DNA of 64,000 bases from Polyangiaceae bacterium (GTDB lineage Bacteria > Myxococcota_A > Polyangia > Polyangiales > Polyangiaceae): contig JADJYE010000008.1 of the NCBI GenBank assembly GCA_016719945.1, positions 1 to 64,000 of the forward strand, read 5' to 3'. Position numbers and translations under genes: made by a program. The notes under the pieces were generated by a model. It saw only the letters and a program-made list of their open reading frames with translations, ran no database searches and was not told the DNA's origin. Position 1 is the stretch's first letter. Each line of letters begins with the position of its first letter. This document shows positions 1 through 9,200 of this stretch, in pieces.

Positions 1-3000
1 GGTAGTAGAGCCCCGTCTCGTCGTCCCTCTCCTTCCCCGTGTAGCGATAGCGACGCGCGCTGACCTCGACGCCTGACCTCGCGCTCCGATACGCGCTGGT
101 GCCGTACGGGTGGTACTCTTCGTAGGAGATGATGAGGCCGGTCTCGTCGACCTCGAGCAGGGCGCTGTCGAGGTGGTTGCCGAGCTGGAAGCGCTGATGG
201 GTGACGGGAGTGGTGACGGGGTCGCCGTCTTCGATGGTGAGGGTCTCGAGGACGGCGACGCGGCGGGTGCCATCCATGACGTGGAGGCTCTGGCGCTCGA
301 GGTCGATGTCTCCGGAGATGTGCTCGCGGTAGATCTCGTAGGCGCCCAGGTAGATGCGCTCTTTGATGAGGTTGGTGCCGGTGTCGATCAGCTTGCGGAC
401 GCGTTGGCCCGAGGCGTCGTATTGGTAGTAGGCGTCGCCTCCGCCGCCGAGGTCGGCGCTCTGCATTTGGTCGAAGGGGCCGTACGTGATCGACGCGAGG
501 TGCGGCATCGAGGTGATGCTGCCGTGGGCGTCGTGGGTGTAGGTGGCGCTGCCTCCTGGAATGGTGTTGCTCGCGAGTTGGTTGGTGCCTGAGACGTACG
601 CGTAGGTCCGCGTCCAGGTGTTGGCGCCTGGTCCGGCGCTGTGGAAGAGCTCGAGGAGGTTGCCGATGCGGTCGTAGGTGTAGGTCTCGAGGTAGCTACG
701 GACGGCGCTGGGGTCGGTGGGCAGGGGGAGGTTGCGGATCGGCTGGTCATTATGGTCGAGCTGGGTATTGCCTATGCTGGCGTGCTCGCGGCCGGTGGCT
801 TCGATCAGTCGATAAACGGCGTCGTAGGTGTAGAGGTTTTCGGGCGCAACGAAGGCGTCGTCGTAGAAGAGGCTCTGTTGGGCGTCGTCTTGGATGCGGA
901 TGATGTTGCCGACGGGGTCGAATTCCGTAGCGCAGGTCTGGAGGGTGTTGCTCGGGGACACCCGGGTCGTGGTGAGGCGCTTCAGGCGGAAGGTGAGCTC
1001 GTCGTAGTGGTACTCGGTGGCGAAGGGGGCGGTGCCCTCGTCGTCGCTGTATTCGATTCGCGTCCTCTGGCCTTTGGCGTTGTAGTCGAGGTCTTTGATG
1101 ATTGGCGTCGCGGTGGTGGCGCCGCGCACGTAGACGCTGAGGGCCTCGAGGAGGCTGGCCTCGTTGTAGAGGGGCTCGAGGAGGGAGTCGTCGGGGGTCG
1201 TGATGGAGGTGATGCGGTTGAGGGCGTCGAAGGTGCGGAGCTCTTCGAACGTTTCGGTCTGGATCGCGGCAGCCACCGTGATCTTGGCGGCGTCGACGTC
1301 GTCCTCGCTGGCGATGGGGCTCCAGTCGGGCGTGCTGGTGTAGGCGGTCGTCAGCTGCCGCCGGGTGGCGAGCAGGTTGGCCTTGAAGTCGTAAGGGCCC
1401 AGCTCGAGCAGGCCGGCGCCGTCGTACAGGGCGATGAGCTTGCCGCGGAGGTGGTGGTCCTGGGGGTCGGTGAGGCCGGCGGCGTCGCCGTAGTAGCGGC
1501 GCTCGAGCAGGGTCTCGCTGGCGCTGCCGACCTTGAGGAACAGGTGGGTGGGGCGGCGGAGGTCGTCGTATTGGGGGCGGAAGCGCTGGTCTCTCGCGTC
1601 CCAGCGGCGGCAGGCTTCGCCGAGGACGGTGGCCAGGTGGTGGCGAATGCCGCTGTCGATGTTGTCGCTGCGCAGGAGCTGGCCGGCGATGGAGTAGGCG
1701 TGGGTCTGGCAGAGGCGCTCGAGGGGGTCCGTGATGCTGAGGGGGTGGCCTTCGAGGTCGAGCTTGGTGCGGGTGGCGAGGTATTGGGCCGCGGCGCCGT
1801 CGAGGTGGTGGGCGACGCTGAGGATGGGGCGGCCTAGGGGGTCGAGGTATTGGGCGCTGGGGGTGGCGGCGTGGGCGCTGGCTTTGTCGTAGGCGATGCG
1901 CCTGGGGTCCGTGGTGGGGAGGGTCTCGCGGGCTTGGCGCCAGCGGTTGGCTTCGTCGTCGAGGGTGTCGTTGCGGTCCCAGGTTTGGGTCTTCCAGGTA
2001 CCGTGGGTGGTCTTTTCGTAGGATCCGTCGGGGTGGTCGGTTCTGACGAGTCGGCCGGTGGGGTCGTAATGGAGGATGGGGGTGATGCCCCAGTGGTGGA
2101 GGTTGGGGTCGGTGTCCCAGGTGTGGGTCCGCGAGAAGTAGGGCTCGTATTGTTTGACGGGGTTTCCTTTGTTGTTGAAGAGGGTGCGCCCGCTGCCCAC
2201 CCAGCGGGGGTCGGCGTGGCTCTGCACGACGTCGCCGCCGTCGAGGAGGATGTTGCCGTCTTCGTCGAGCTCGGGCGCGAGGCCAGGCTCGGCTTGGGTC
2301 TTCACCAGGGCGATGCGCCCGCTTCCGTCGCTGTAGAGGTAGGTGGTCTGCCAGCTGGGGGTGCCGCCGTGGGTGCGCCGGGCTCGGACGCGGATGTAGT
2401 TGGCCCGCTGGGCGCTGGTCCACTCGGTGGTGTGGTGCTCGAAGTCTTGGGTGGGGCTCGCGAGGGTGTCGCCTTCGCCGGCTCCGGCTTGGCCCATCAG
2501 GGCGATGGCGGTGATGCGGCCGAGGTCGTCGTAGGCGGCGGTGGTGCGGTTGCCGTTGATGTCCGTGACGAGCTTGGGGGCCAGCAGGCGGTAGTCGTGG
2601 TCCGCGCTCAGGGTGTTGCCGAGGGGGTCTTCGATGGCGTCGACCAGGAGGTTGTCGGCGTCGTAGGTCAGGGTGGTGGTGTTGCCGAAGGGGTCGCTGA
2701 CGGAGGTGGGGAGGTAGAAGGCGGCGGGGTCGAGGGTGCTGGTGCCGCTCGGGATCCAATGGCCGTCTTCGCTGGGAAGAGTGACGTAGCCGGCTTCGCT
2801 GAGGACGGTGGAGGTGATGAGGGTGTCGAGCTCGTGGTGGTCGAGCAGGGCGTCCGTGAGGTCGAGCCGGTAGGCCTGGTGGAGCAGGGCCCGGGCGTCG
2901 ATCTCGCCGAATGGCAGGGGGTCCGGGAGGTCTTCGCTGTCGAGGTAGCGGAGCTTGACCCGCTCGATCAGGCGGCGCTGGGGGCCGGTGGTCGGGGCCT

Positions 3001-6000
3001 GGTGGTAGGTGAGGGTGCTGGCCTCCGCGCTCTCGTAATGAGCGAGGAGGGCGGCGTGGGTCTGCACCGTGGCTCCACTGAGGCCGGTGATTTCGTAGAC
3101 GCGGGTCTCGAGGGGGACGCCGATGCGGTAGCCGCCGCTGGTGGTGTGGGCGAGGTCGGTCTCGGTGGCGAGGGCGTAGACGCGCGTCTGCTCGGGGAGC
3201 TTCTCGCTGAGGTCGGCCAGCTCGGGATCGTCCTCCGCAGCGGCGTGGGGAGCGCTGCGCCGGGCGTAGGCGAGGGTGAGGTCCTGGGTCACGAAGCCGT
3301 GGGCCGGGTCGTGGGCGAGGGCGCACCATTGGGTGACGCGGGGGTCGCTCGCGATGCGGTCGTAGTGGTGCTCGCGGGTCTCCCGGGGCAGGAGCTGGTA
3401 GATCGGGTGGAGGGGCCTGCCCGGGCTGCGTGACGGACGGGCTGGCTGGAGGCGCTTCAAGGTGACGGCCGCCTCGCGGATTTGGTACGGGGCGCTGAGG
3501 TCGTCGGTGCCGTAGATCTCCTGGCGGAGCTGGGTGCCTTTGAGGGCGCGATGGGCCTGGCGCAGCTCTTCGGGGCTGAGGCCGGTCGGCAGGTCGCAAT
3601 GCAAGGGTCCCGGGGCGTTGGGATCGCCTCGCCAAGCTTCGCTGTCGTAATGGTCCTGGAGGGGTTTGGCGCCGGGGAAAGCCCCGGTGTGGAACCAGGT
3701 CTTGGTCAGGACCGGGGGTTGGGCGAGGTCGCCGGCGTCGTCGTGGGGAAGCTCGGGGAAGCTGCCGGCGCCTTCGCCCGGGGCGAAGGTCTCGGCGTCC
3801 TCGGTCTCGACCAGGCCGAAGCCGCGGAGCTCGCGGTCTTGAGGGTCGTAGTAGCCGTGGCTGTAGCGGTAGCGAGTGACCAGCCGGGTGCCGGCGATGG
3901 CGTCCCGCGTGTCGACCCTGTCGAGGACCTGCACCGGGAAGGGGAGCTTGGTGGGCCACGGGCGGCCGGCGCGCTGGTCGCGCAGGTAATGGGCGGTGCT
4001 GCTGCCATAGCTGAGGGTCCGGGTGAGCCCCATGCCGTTGTCGATCGTGGCGAGCAAGTAGGGCTTGGCGGTGCCGAAGGGGGTGGTGTGGCGCAGGGTG
4101 CCAGGGTGGCACTGCGGGCTGCCTGCCCAGGTCAGGGTGGCCATGCCGGTGCCGTGCAGGTCCGTGATGGCGAGGCTCGGCAGCGCGGAGGGGACCGGGA
4201 TGGACTCGTTGCGCAGCTCCTCGCTCCAGCGGTTGCCAGCCTGGTTGAGATAGATGGAGACGCCGCGCGCATGGAAGTAGAGGAGGTCGGCGGTGCCAGT
4301 GCCGTCGAGGTCGGCCAGCCGCACGCGCGTGGGGTGGAAGCGATCGGGGCGCTCGAGCCGCGGGCAGGCGTCCATCACGATCTGGGCGCCGAAGCGGCCG
4401 TGGCCCTGGTTGGGCCAATACACGACCTGGCTGTGGCCGATGCGCACCAGATCCTGCAAGCCATCGCCGGTCATGTCGGCGAGGAACACGCTGCTGTGCA
4501 CGCCGCCGAAGATCAGCGCGGGGCCGCGCTTGGGGTCGTCCGGCAGCGGGATGCGCTGGGCCGCGCCCCAGCCTTGCTTGCCGAGGCTCGGGTACCACAC
4601 GAGGTGATCGCCCCGGCTGAGCAGCAGGTCGTCGGCGCCGTCGCCGTTGAGGTCGACCATCTTCAAGTGCGGGGAGCCGAAGTCGACGCCGGGGTTGGCC
4701 GCGAAGGTGCGGAAAGGGCCCCACCCGCTGCGGGTGCGCTCCTGATAGCCTCCGCCGCGCGGGTCGAGGCGGACCATGGCCAGGTCTCCTCCGCCGTCCA
4801 GGTCCATGAGCTGGGCGCCGCCGGCCGGGAGGTTGGGCGCGCTGTCGAGCAGGCGCCCAGGGCCGAGCTGGGCGCCGCCCCGGTTGGGCTTGTAGTGGTG
4901 GGCGCCTCGGCGCTGCGTGAGCACGCCGGGCAGGCCCTCGCCGTCCAGGTCGACCCATTGGGCCGTCTTGTTGAGCTGCGTCGGCTCCAGATCGCGCAGC
5001 TCCTGACGCGGGATCGTGGCGATCGCGCGCTGAAGAACGGCCGCGGTGTAGCCGAGGGTCACGCTCGGGAGCTCCTGCCTGGCGTAGGTGGTGCCTGCCC
5101 AGGAATATCCCACGATCGTGGCGCTGACGAGCTGGGTCAGCTTCGGGCTCTCGGCGTAGCCCAGGTCCAGCGAGCGAACGAGGCGGTGATCTCCGAGCTC
5201 GCTGAAACGGTGGAACATGAGCGCGCGACGGAGCAAGCGGTAGCTGCGCAGGTCGAAGCCAGGGCGATGGGTCGAGGACGGGTCTTGGCGAGCCAGCCAG
5301 GGTCCGCTCGGGGTCTCGCTGGGGACCTCGGGGTCGTGGTCGCCGTAGTCGAGCACCAGCTCGAGGCGGTAGGAGCTCGCGTCGTGTGGGGTGGCGTTGG
5401 CGTAGCGGATGCGCTTGAGGTGCTTGTTGGCGAAGCGCAGCCGGCCCTCGCGGCGAGCGCGCTCGCTGGCCAGGCCGGTCGGGACGCCGCCCAGGTCTTC
5501 TGCCACGTAATGGTAGCTGACGACGTGGCCACGATCGTCGCGGGTCTCGTCGAGCAGCCAAGCGTAGACACGCCGCTCGTCGCGCGGATCGGCGATGCGC
5601 GACGCGGCCGTCGTGCCGAAGGTCGAGCGGGAGTTGTCCGCCGCGTGCGCTCGGAAGTGCACGCTGCCGTCGGGCGCGCGCCAGCGCTCGAGCAGGGTGA
5701 AGGCGGCTTCGATCCGCGGGCGGTAGCGCTCCACGCGGTAGCTGACCGCGCCCTCGGTCACGTCGCGCTCGTCGCGCGTCGCGCCCTCGAAATGTGGCAC
5801 CAGCACCTCCCCCGCGAAGAGCAGCTCGTCGGCGTCCTGACTGTCCAGGTAGGTCGGCAATCGGTGATCGCTGCGCCGCACGATCTGCGGGACCGAGAGC
5901 GCCCAGCCGTGGCCACACAGGCCGTTGCCCGAGCCTGAGTCGTAGCCGAGGCTGACGGCAGGCATGGGCCCGCGAGGAGCGGGGGTCAGGGGCAGCGGCA

Positions 6001-6193
6001 GCGAGGCGCTGGCGGTGCCGGTCGCCGGGCTCACCTGGAAGGTCTCGCCGATGCTGCGCATCGCGCCACCCGCGGGGGGCAGCGCGAGCGAAGGGGGCTT
6101 CACCGCCGCGAACGTGGCGCGCGGCCCCTCCTGAATGGGCCTGCTCACGCTCGGCTGCACGACCTCGGGGGCCTTGGGCTCGGATCGGTCCAT
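1..6193 (-). CDS. Tc toxin TcB-TcC fusion (SpvB/TcdB/RHS protein), 3' end outside window
   Basis: The frame stays open for 2,064 codons from ATG 6193 to the left edge, where it ends in the RHS core signature RYTGKERDDETGLYY. Residues about 35-340 resemble SpvB. Three FG-GAP-like blocks follow (VDLNGDGADDL about 515, ADMTGDGLQDL about 572, ADLDGTGTADL about 628), then TcdB-middle segments and, from about 1,150, YD/RHS repeats. In known Tc toxins TcB and TcC form a hollow cocoon that holds the cleaved, hypervariable C-terminal toxin. Here both are one polypeptide, and the length fits TcB (about 1,500) plus the conserved TcC part. The toxic domain lies beyond the window, so its activity cannot be told. 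The gene follows the tcA stop by 13 nt, so it is in the same operon. I spot-checked the reading frame at several points and found no break. Confidence 0.92.
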   Translation of the reverse strand, partial: MDRSEPKAPEVVQPSVSRPIQEGPRATFAAVKPPSLALPPAGGAMRSIGETFQVSPATGTASASLPLPLTPAPRGPMPAVSLGYDSGSGNGLCGHGWALSVPQIVRRSDHRLPTYLDSQDADELLFAGEVLVPHFEGATRDERDVTEGAVSYRVERYRPRIEAAFTLLERWRAPDGSVHFRAHAADNSRSTFGTTAASRIADPRDERRVYAWLLDETRDDRGHVVSYHYVAEDLGGVPTGLASERARREGRLRFANKHLKRIRYANATPHDASSYRLELVLDYGDHDPEVPSETPSGPWLARQDPSSTHRPGFDLRSYRLLRRALMFHRFSELGDHRLVRSLDLGYAESPKLTQLVSATIVGYSWAGTTYARQELPSVTLGYTAAVLQRAIATIPRQELRDLEPTQLNKTAQWVDLDGEGLPGVLTQRRGAHHYKPNRGGAQLGPGRLLDSAPNLPAGGAQLMDLDGGGDLAMVRLDPRGGGYQERTRSGWGPFRTFAANPGVDFGSPHLKMVDLNGDGADDLLLSRGDHLVWYPSLGKQGWGAAQRIPLPDDPKRGPALIFGGVHSSVFLADMTGDGLQDLVRIGHSQVVYWPNQGHGRFGAQIVMDACPRLERPDRFHPTRVRLADLDGTGTADLLYFHARGVSIYLNQAGNRWSEELRNESIPVPSALPSLAITDLHGTGMATLTWAGSPQCHPGTLRHTTPFGTAKPYLLATIDNGMGLTRTLSYGSSTAHYLRDQRAGRPWPTKLPFPVQVLDRVDTRDAIAGTRLVTRYRYSHGYYDPQDRELRGFGLVETEDAETFAPGEGAGSFPELPHDDAGDLAQPPVLTKTWFHTGAFPGAKPLQDHYDSEAWRGDPNAPGPLHCDLPTGLSPEELRQAHRALKGTQLRQEIYGTDDLSAPYQIREAAVTLKRLQPARPSRSPGRPLHPIYQLLPRETREHHYDRIASDPRVTQWCALAHDPAHGFVTQDLTLAYARRSAPHAAAEDDPELADLSEKLPEQTRVYALATETDLAHTTSGGYRIGVPLETRVYEITGLSGATVQTHAALLAHYESAEASTLTYHQAPTTGPQRRLIERVKLRYLDSEDLPDPLPFGEIDARALLHQAYRLDLTDALLDHHELDTLITSTVLSEAGYVTLPSEDGHWIPSGTSTLDPAAFYLPTSVSDPFGNTTTLTYDADNLLVDAIEDPLGNTLSADHDYRLLAPKLVTDINGNRTTAAYDDLGRITAIALMGQAGAGEGDTLASPTQDFEHHTTEWTSAQRANYIRVRARRTHGGTPSWQTTYLYSDGSGRIALVKTQAEPGLAPELDEDGNILLDGGDVVQSHADPRWVGSGRTLFNNKGNPVKQYEPYFSRTHTWDTDPNLHHWGITPILHYDPTGRLVRTDHPDGSYEKTTHGTWKTQTWDRNDTLDDEANRWRQARETLPTTDPRRIAYDKASAHAATPSAQYLDPLGRPILSVAHHLDGAAAQYLATRTKLDLEGHPLSITDPLERLCQTHAYSIAGQLLRSDNIDSGIRHHLATVLGEACRRWDARDQRFRPQYDDLRRPTHLFLKVGSASETLLERRYYGDAAGLTDPQDHHLRGKLIALYDGAGLLELGPYDFKANLLATRRQLTTAYTSTPDWSPIASEDDVDAAKITVAAAIQTETFEELRTFDALNRITSITTPDDSLLEPLYNEASLLEALSVYVRGATTATPIIKDLDYNAKGQRTRIEYSDDEGTAPFATEYHYDELTFRLKRLTTTRVSPSNTLQTCATEFDPVGNIIRIQDDAQQSLFYDDAFVAPENLYTYDAVYRLIEATGREHASIGNTQLDHNDQPIRNLPLPTDPSAVRSYLETYTYDRIGNLLELFHSAGPGANTWTRTYAYVSGTNQLASNTIPGGSATYTHDAHGSITSMPHLASITYGPFDQMQSADLGGGGDAYYQYDASGQRVRKLIDTGTNLIKERIYLGAYEIYREHISGDIDLERQSLHVMDGTRRVAVLETLTIEDGDPVTTPVTHQRFQLGNHLDSALLEVDETGLIISYEEYHPYGTSAYRSARSGVEVSARRYRYTGKERDDETGLYY

Positions 6194-6206
6194 GGCGTCC
6201 CCTCCG

Positions 6207-9200
6207 TCAGCTCACGGTGACCTCGAGCTCCACGACGACCCACAGATCGTCGATGGAGTCGAAGCCGCTCGGGGTGATCGTCCAGGTCCCGTCCTCGGTC
6301 GGATCGGCGCTGACGCTTGGGGTGAAGACGCGGCAGCTGTGCTGGCTCGGCACCGTGCCGGTGACCGGGGTGCCGGCGTTCACCGCGATCGTCGGGCTCG
6401 TGCCCTCGCCCCACACGTAGACCGTCACGCTCGCGACGCTGGTGGGCAGCGCTTCGTTGCGGGCCCGCGCCCAGGAGGAGGTGGGCAGCTCGACCGCGAT
6501 CGAGGCCGCGCCCTCCTGATACGCAGCCCAGGCGAGATCGGCGGCCTGGGGCACGCGGATCAGGCGGCGGAGGGTGCGTGTCCCTGCGCCCTCGTGGCTC
6601 GAGCCTCCGCGGGCGGTGTAACGGATCTCCAGCACGGCGTCGTCGATGCTGTCGTAGGCGAAGCGGTTGCCGGGGCTCAGCTCGATCTGCCACTGGGGGC
6701 TGGCGTCGCCGGTCTCGAGGTGGGCGCCCAGGCCCTCGAACGGCAAGAGCCGCTCGTCCCGGAAGCTCAGCTCGAACAGGCCGCTGTCGGACTGGCCGTG
6801 GCTGGTCACGATGCTCTGGATGGCGGCGGACGACAGCTCCACTTCGCCCGTCGGGCTGGGGCTGGGACGCGTGCCCGCCTTGAGCAGGTGCAGGGCGCCG
6901 AACACCCCCTGATACGGCCCCGAGGTGCACGGGATCGTGAGGGCGACGCTCTTGATCCGGCGCAGGTAGTGGCCGCTGAAGTCCCGGTCGAAGTCGTCCT
7001 CGGTGAGCGTCAGCGTCGCCGTGCCCGTCTCGCGCAGGGCGACCAGCTGGGCGGGGTCGTGCTCCGCGAGCGAGACCAGCTTGACGATCTCGAGCTCGCG
7101 CGGAGCTTGGGCGACATAGGCGGCGTCCATGCGGCGCAGATCGTGAAGCAGCTTGTCGCCAGCGGTGAGCCCTTGCCTGAGGCTGTCCCAGTGGCCGAAG
7201 CGCACGAAGGTCTGCGACGGGTCTCCGCGCTCGATCTGGAAGGCCTTCTCGGCCCGGCGCGCCATGTCGAAGGCGTGCTGATAGGCGCTTCGGTGAAGCG
7301 CCGACAGCTCCCCCTTCATCCAGTCGTAGAGCTCGCTGCTCGTGAACTTGCGGCGTAGGTGCTGTTCCACTTCGCGGCTCTGCGCCGCCTGGCGCTCGAC
7401 CACCGTCAGCTCGTGTCGAGCCACCTCCACGCGCAGGCGCGCGGCTTCGACCTGTCGCTCGAGCTGGCGGATCTCCAGGGCCGCGAGCCGCGCCTGGTGG
7501 TCCCAGTCGTCCTTGCGCCGGCCGTAGCCCGCCATCGTGCCGACGATGTCGCCGCGGAAGGCGTCCATGCTGCCGAGCACCTCCAGCGTGCGGGCCTGCG
7601 CCGTGAGCGCTTCACACGCGAGGCTGCCTCCCATCTCGCTCGTCGCGACCGGCGAGCCCGCCCAACCGGAGGTGCCGATCACGAAGTCGGGGATCGCCGC
7701 GACCTGGGCCGCCGCGGCGTGCAGGGACTGGGCGTCGATCGAGGTCTTGTGCCCGCGTCTGCGCAAGGCCATCGCCTGCTCTTCGCTGGCGTTCACGGCC
7801 TCGCGGGTCGAGTAGTAGTCGAAGCGCTACTGGGCCAGGAGCAGGCCTCGCTCGGCGGCGCGCAGCGACTCGCGAGCCTCGCCGAGCTGGGCGCGCCGCG
7901 CGTCGCGCATCGCCTCGTAGGTGGCGATCTCGCCCCTGTCGCAGGCGCGCGAGCTCCTCCGCGTCGCGGCGCTCGAGGACCGCGAGCGCAGCGTTGCCGA
8001 GCGAGGCGACATGCCCCGCGAGATCGACCGCCTTGGCGTAGAGCACGCTGAAGCGGAAGAACGGCGCCCCCGCGCGCAGATCGGCGACGACGCTCCCGAG
8101 ATCGAGCCCGGCCGCCGCCGCGCGCACGAGCAGCGCGGGATCGATCGGGGGCTCGAACAACGGCAGGCTGCGCGCGACGCCCTCGAGGTTCCTGCAGTGC
8201 CGGATCTTGAACAGGCGGTCCGCGATGAGGTCCCACGAGCCGAGCAGTCGCTCGTTCGGGGGCACACAGAAATACGCGGATCCCCACACGATGTTCGGCG
8301 GAGGCGCCTCGCCACCACACGGGGCGCTGGTGTGTTTGGGCGGGGGCGGCGCGAGGACCTCGGTCCCGGCGAGCGCGTTGGAGAAGGCGTCGAAGGCGCT
8401 CTCGGCGTCGAGCTGGCCGTAAGACTGCGCCAGCTCAAGCGCCGGATCGGGGATCAGCACGGGTCGCTCTCCGAGCAGCTCCTGGGCGAGCAGGTAGAGC
8501 TGCGTCGCCTCGTTGATCGACTCGATCGTGTCGCGCCCGAACAGCGAGTCGGCCCAGGCGACCAGGTTGTCGACGTAAGCGAGGACGACGGCCTTCTGGT
8601 AGGCGACCGTGCGCATGCGCGCGATCGCGTGCGGCTCGAAGGGGTTCGCGCGCCACACCGCGATCTGCGAGGTGAGCTCGCTCGCCTCGGCGCCATCGAA
8701 GGCCCCGGCGGCGATCTGCCCGAGCTCTTGGGCGCTGGCGGAGCCGGCGAGGTTGCCGACCTCGGCCTGGATGTCTGCCAGGTCGGGGTTTTCGGCGAAC
8801 GGACGGAACTTCCAGAAGCGGGTGACCGAGGTCCCAGTCGAACCGTCGCTGGGGTCGAAGACCGCGTGCAGCCAGCGCCGGGCCTCTTCGTGCCGTCCCT
8901 CGCGCTGCATCGCGCGCGCGATGCGCAGCGGGATGTGGAAGAACAGCTCCCAGTTGTAGACGCCGTACGCGCTGGCGTGCCGGAAGTCGACGTCGGTCGC
9001 GAGGGGGAGCGCCGGGTCCAGGAATTCCCCGGCCTCGAGGTCGGTGAGATCCTTCGACTGCTTCTGCAGCCCGGCCGCTTGCTGCTGGCTGGGCGAGAGC
9101 AGGGCGCGAAGGCCGCGCGAGGCGACCGCGTGGCGAAAGCTCTCGACCTGGGGGTGGTGGAACACGTCGAGGCGGTACTTCTGGTGCGAGACGAGGGAGG

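Noticed and set aside
750..5918. 1,722-codon minus-strand frame rich in Arg/Pro
   Set aside because: It is out of register with the SpvB/TcdB/RHS frame, which is open across the whole interval.
3482..5938. Long plus-strand open frame (818 codons) opposite the TcB-TcC gene
   Set aside because: Composition is Val/Gly/Ala/Glu-rich with no domain, the mirror of a high-GC gene. The minus frame has clear SpvB/RHS motifs.
7827..7829. TAG in tcA as a reassigned sense codon
   Set aside because: TAG is a normal stop for several genes here (thioesterase 38375, LysR 57395, lipoprotein 25462), and no suppressor evidence exists.
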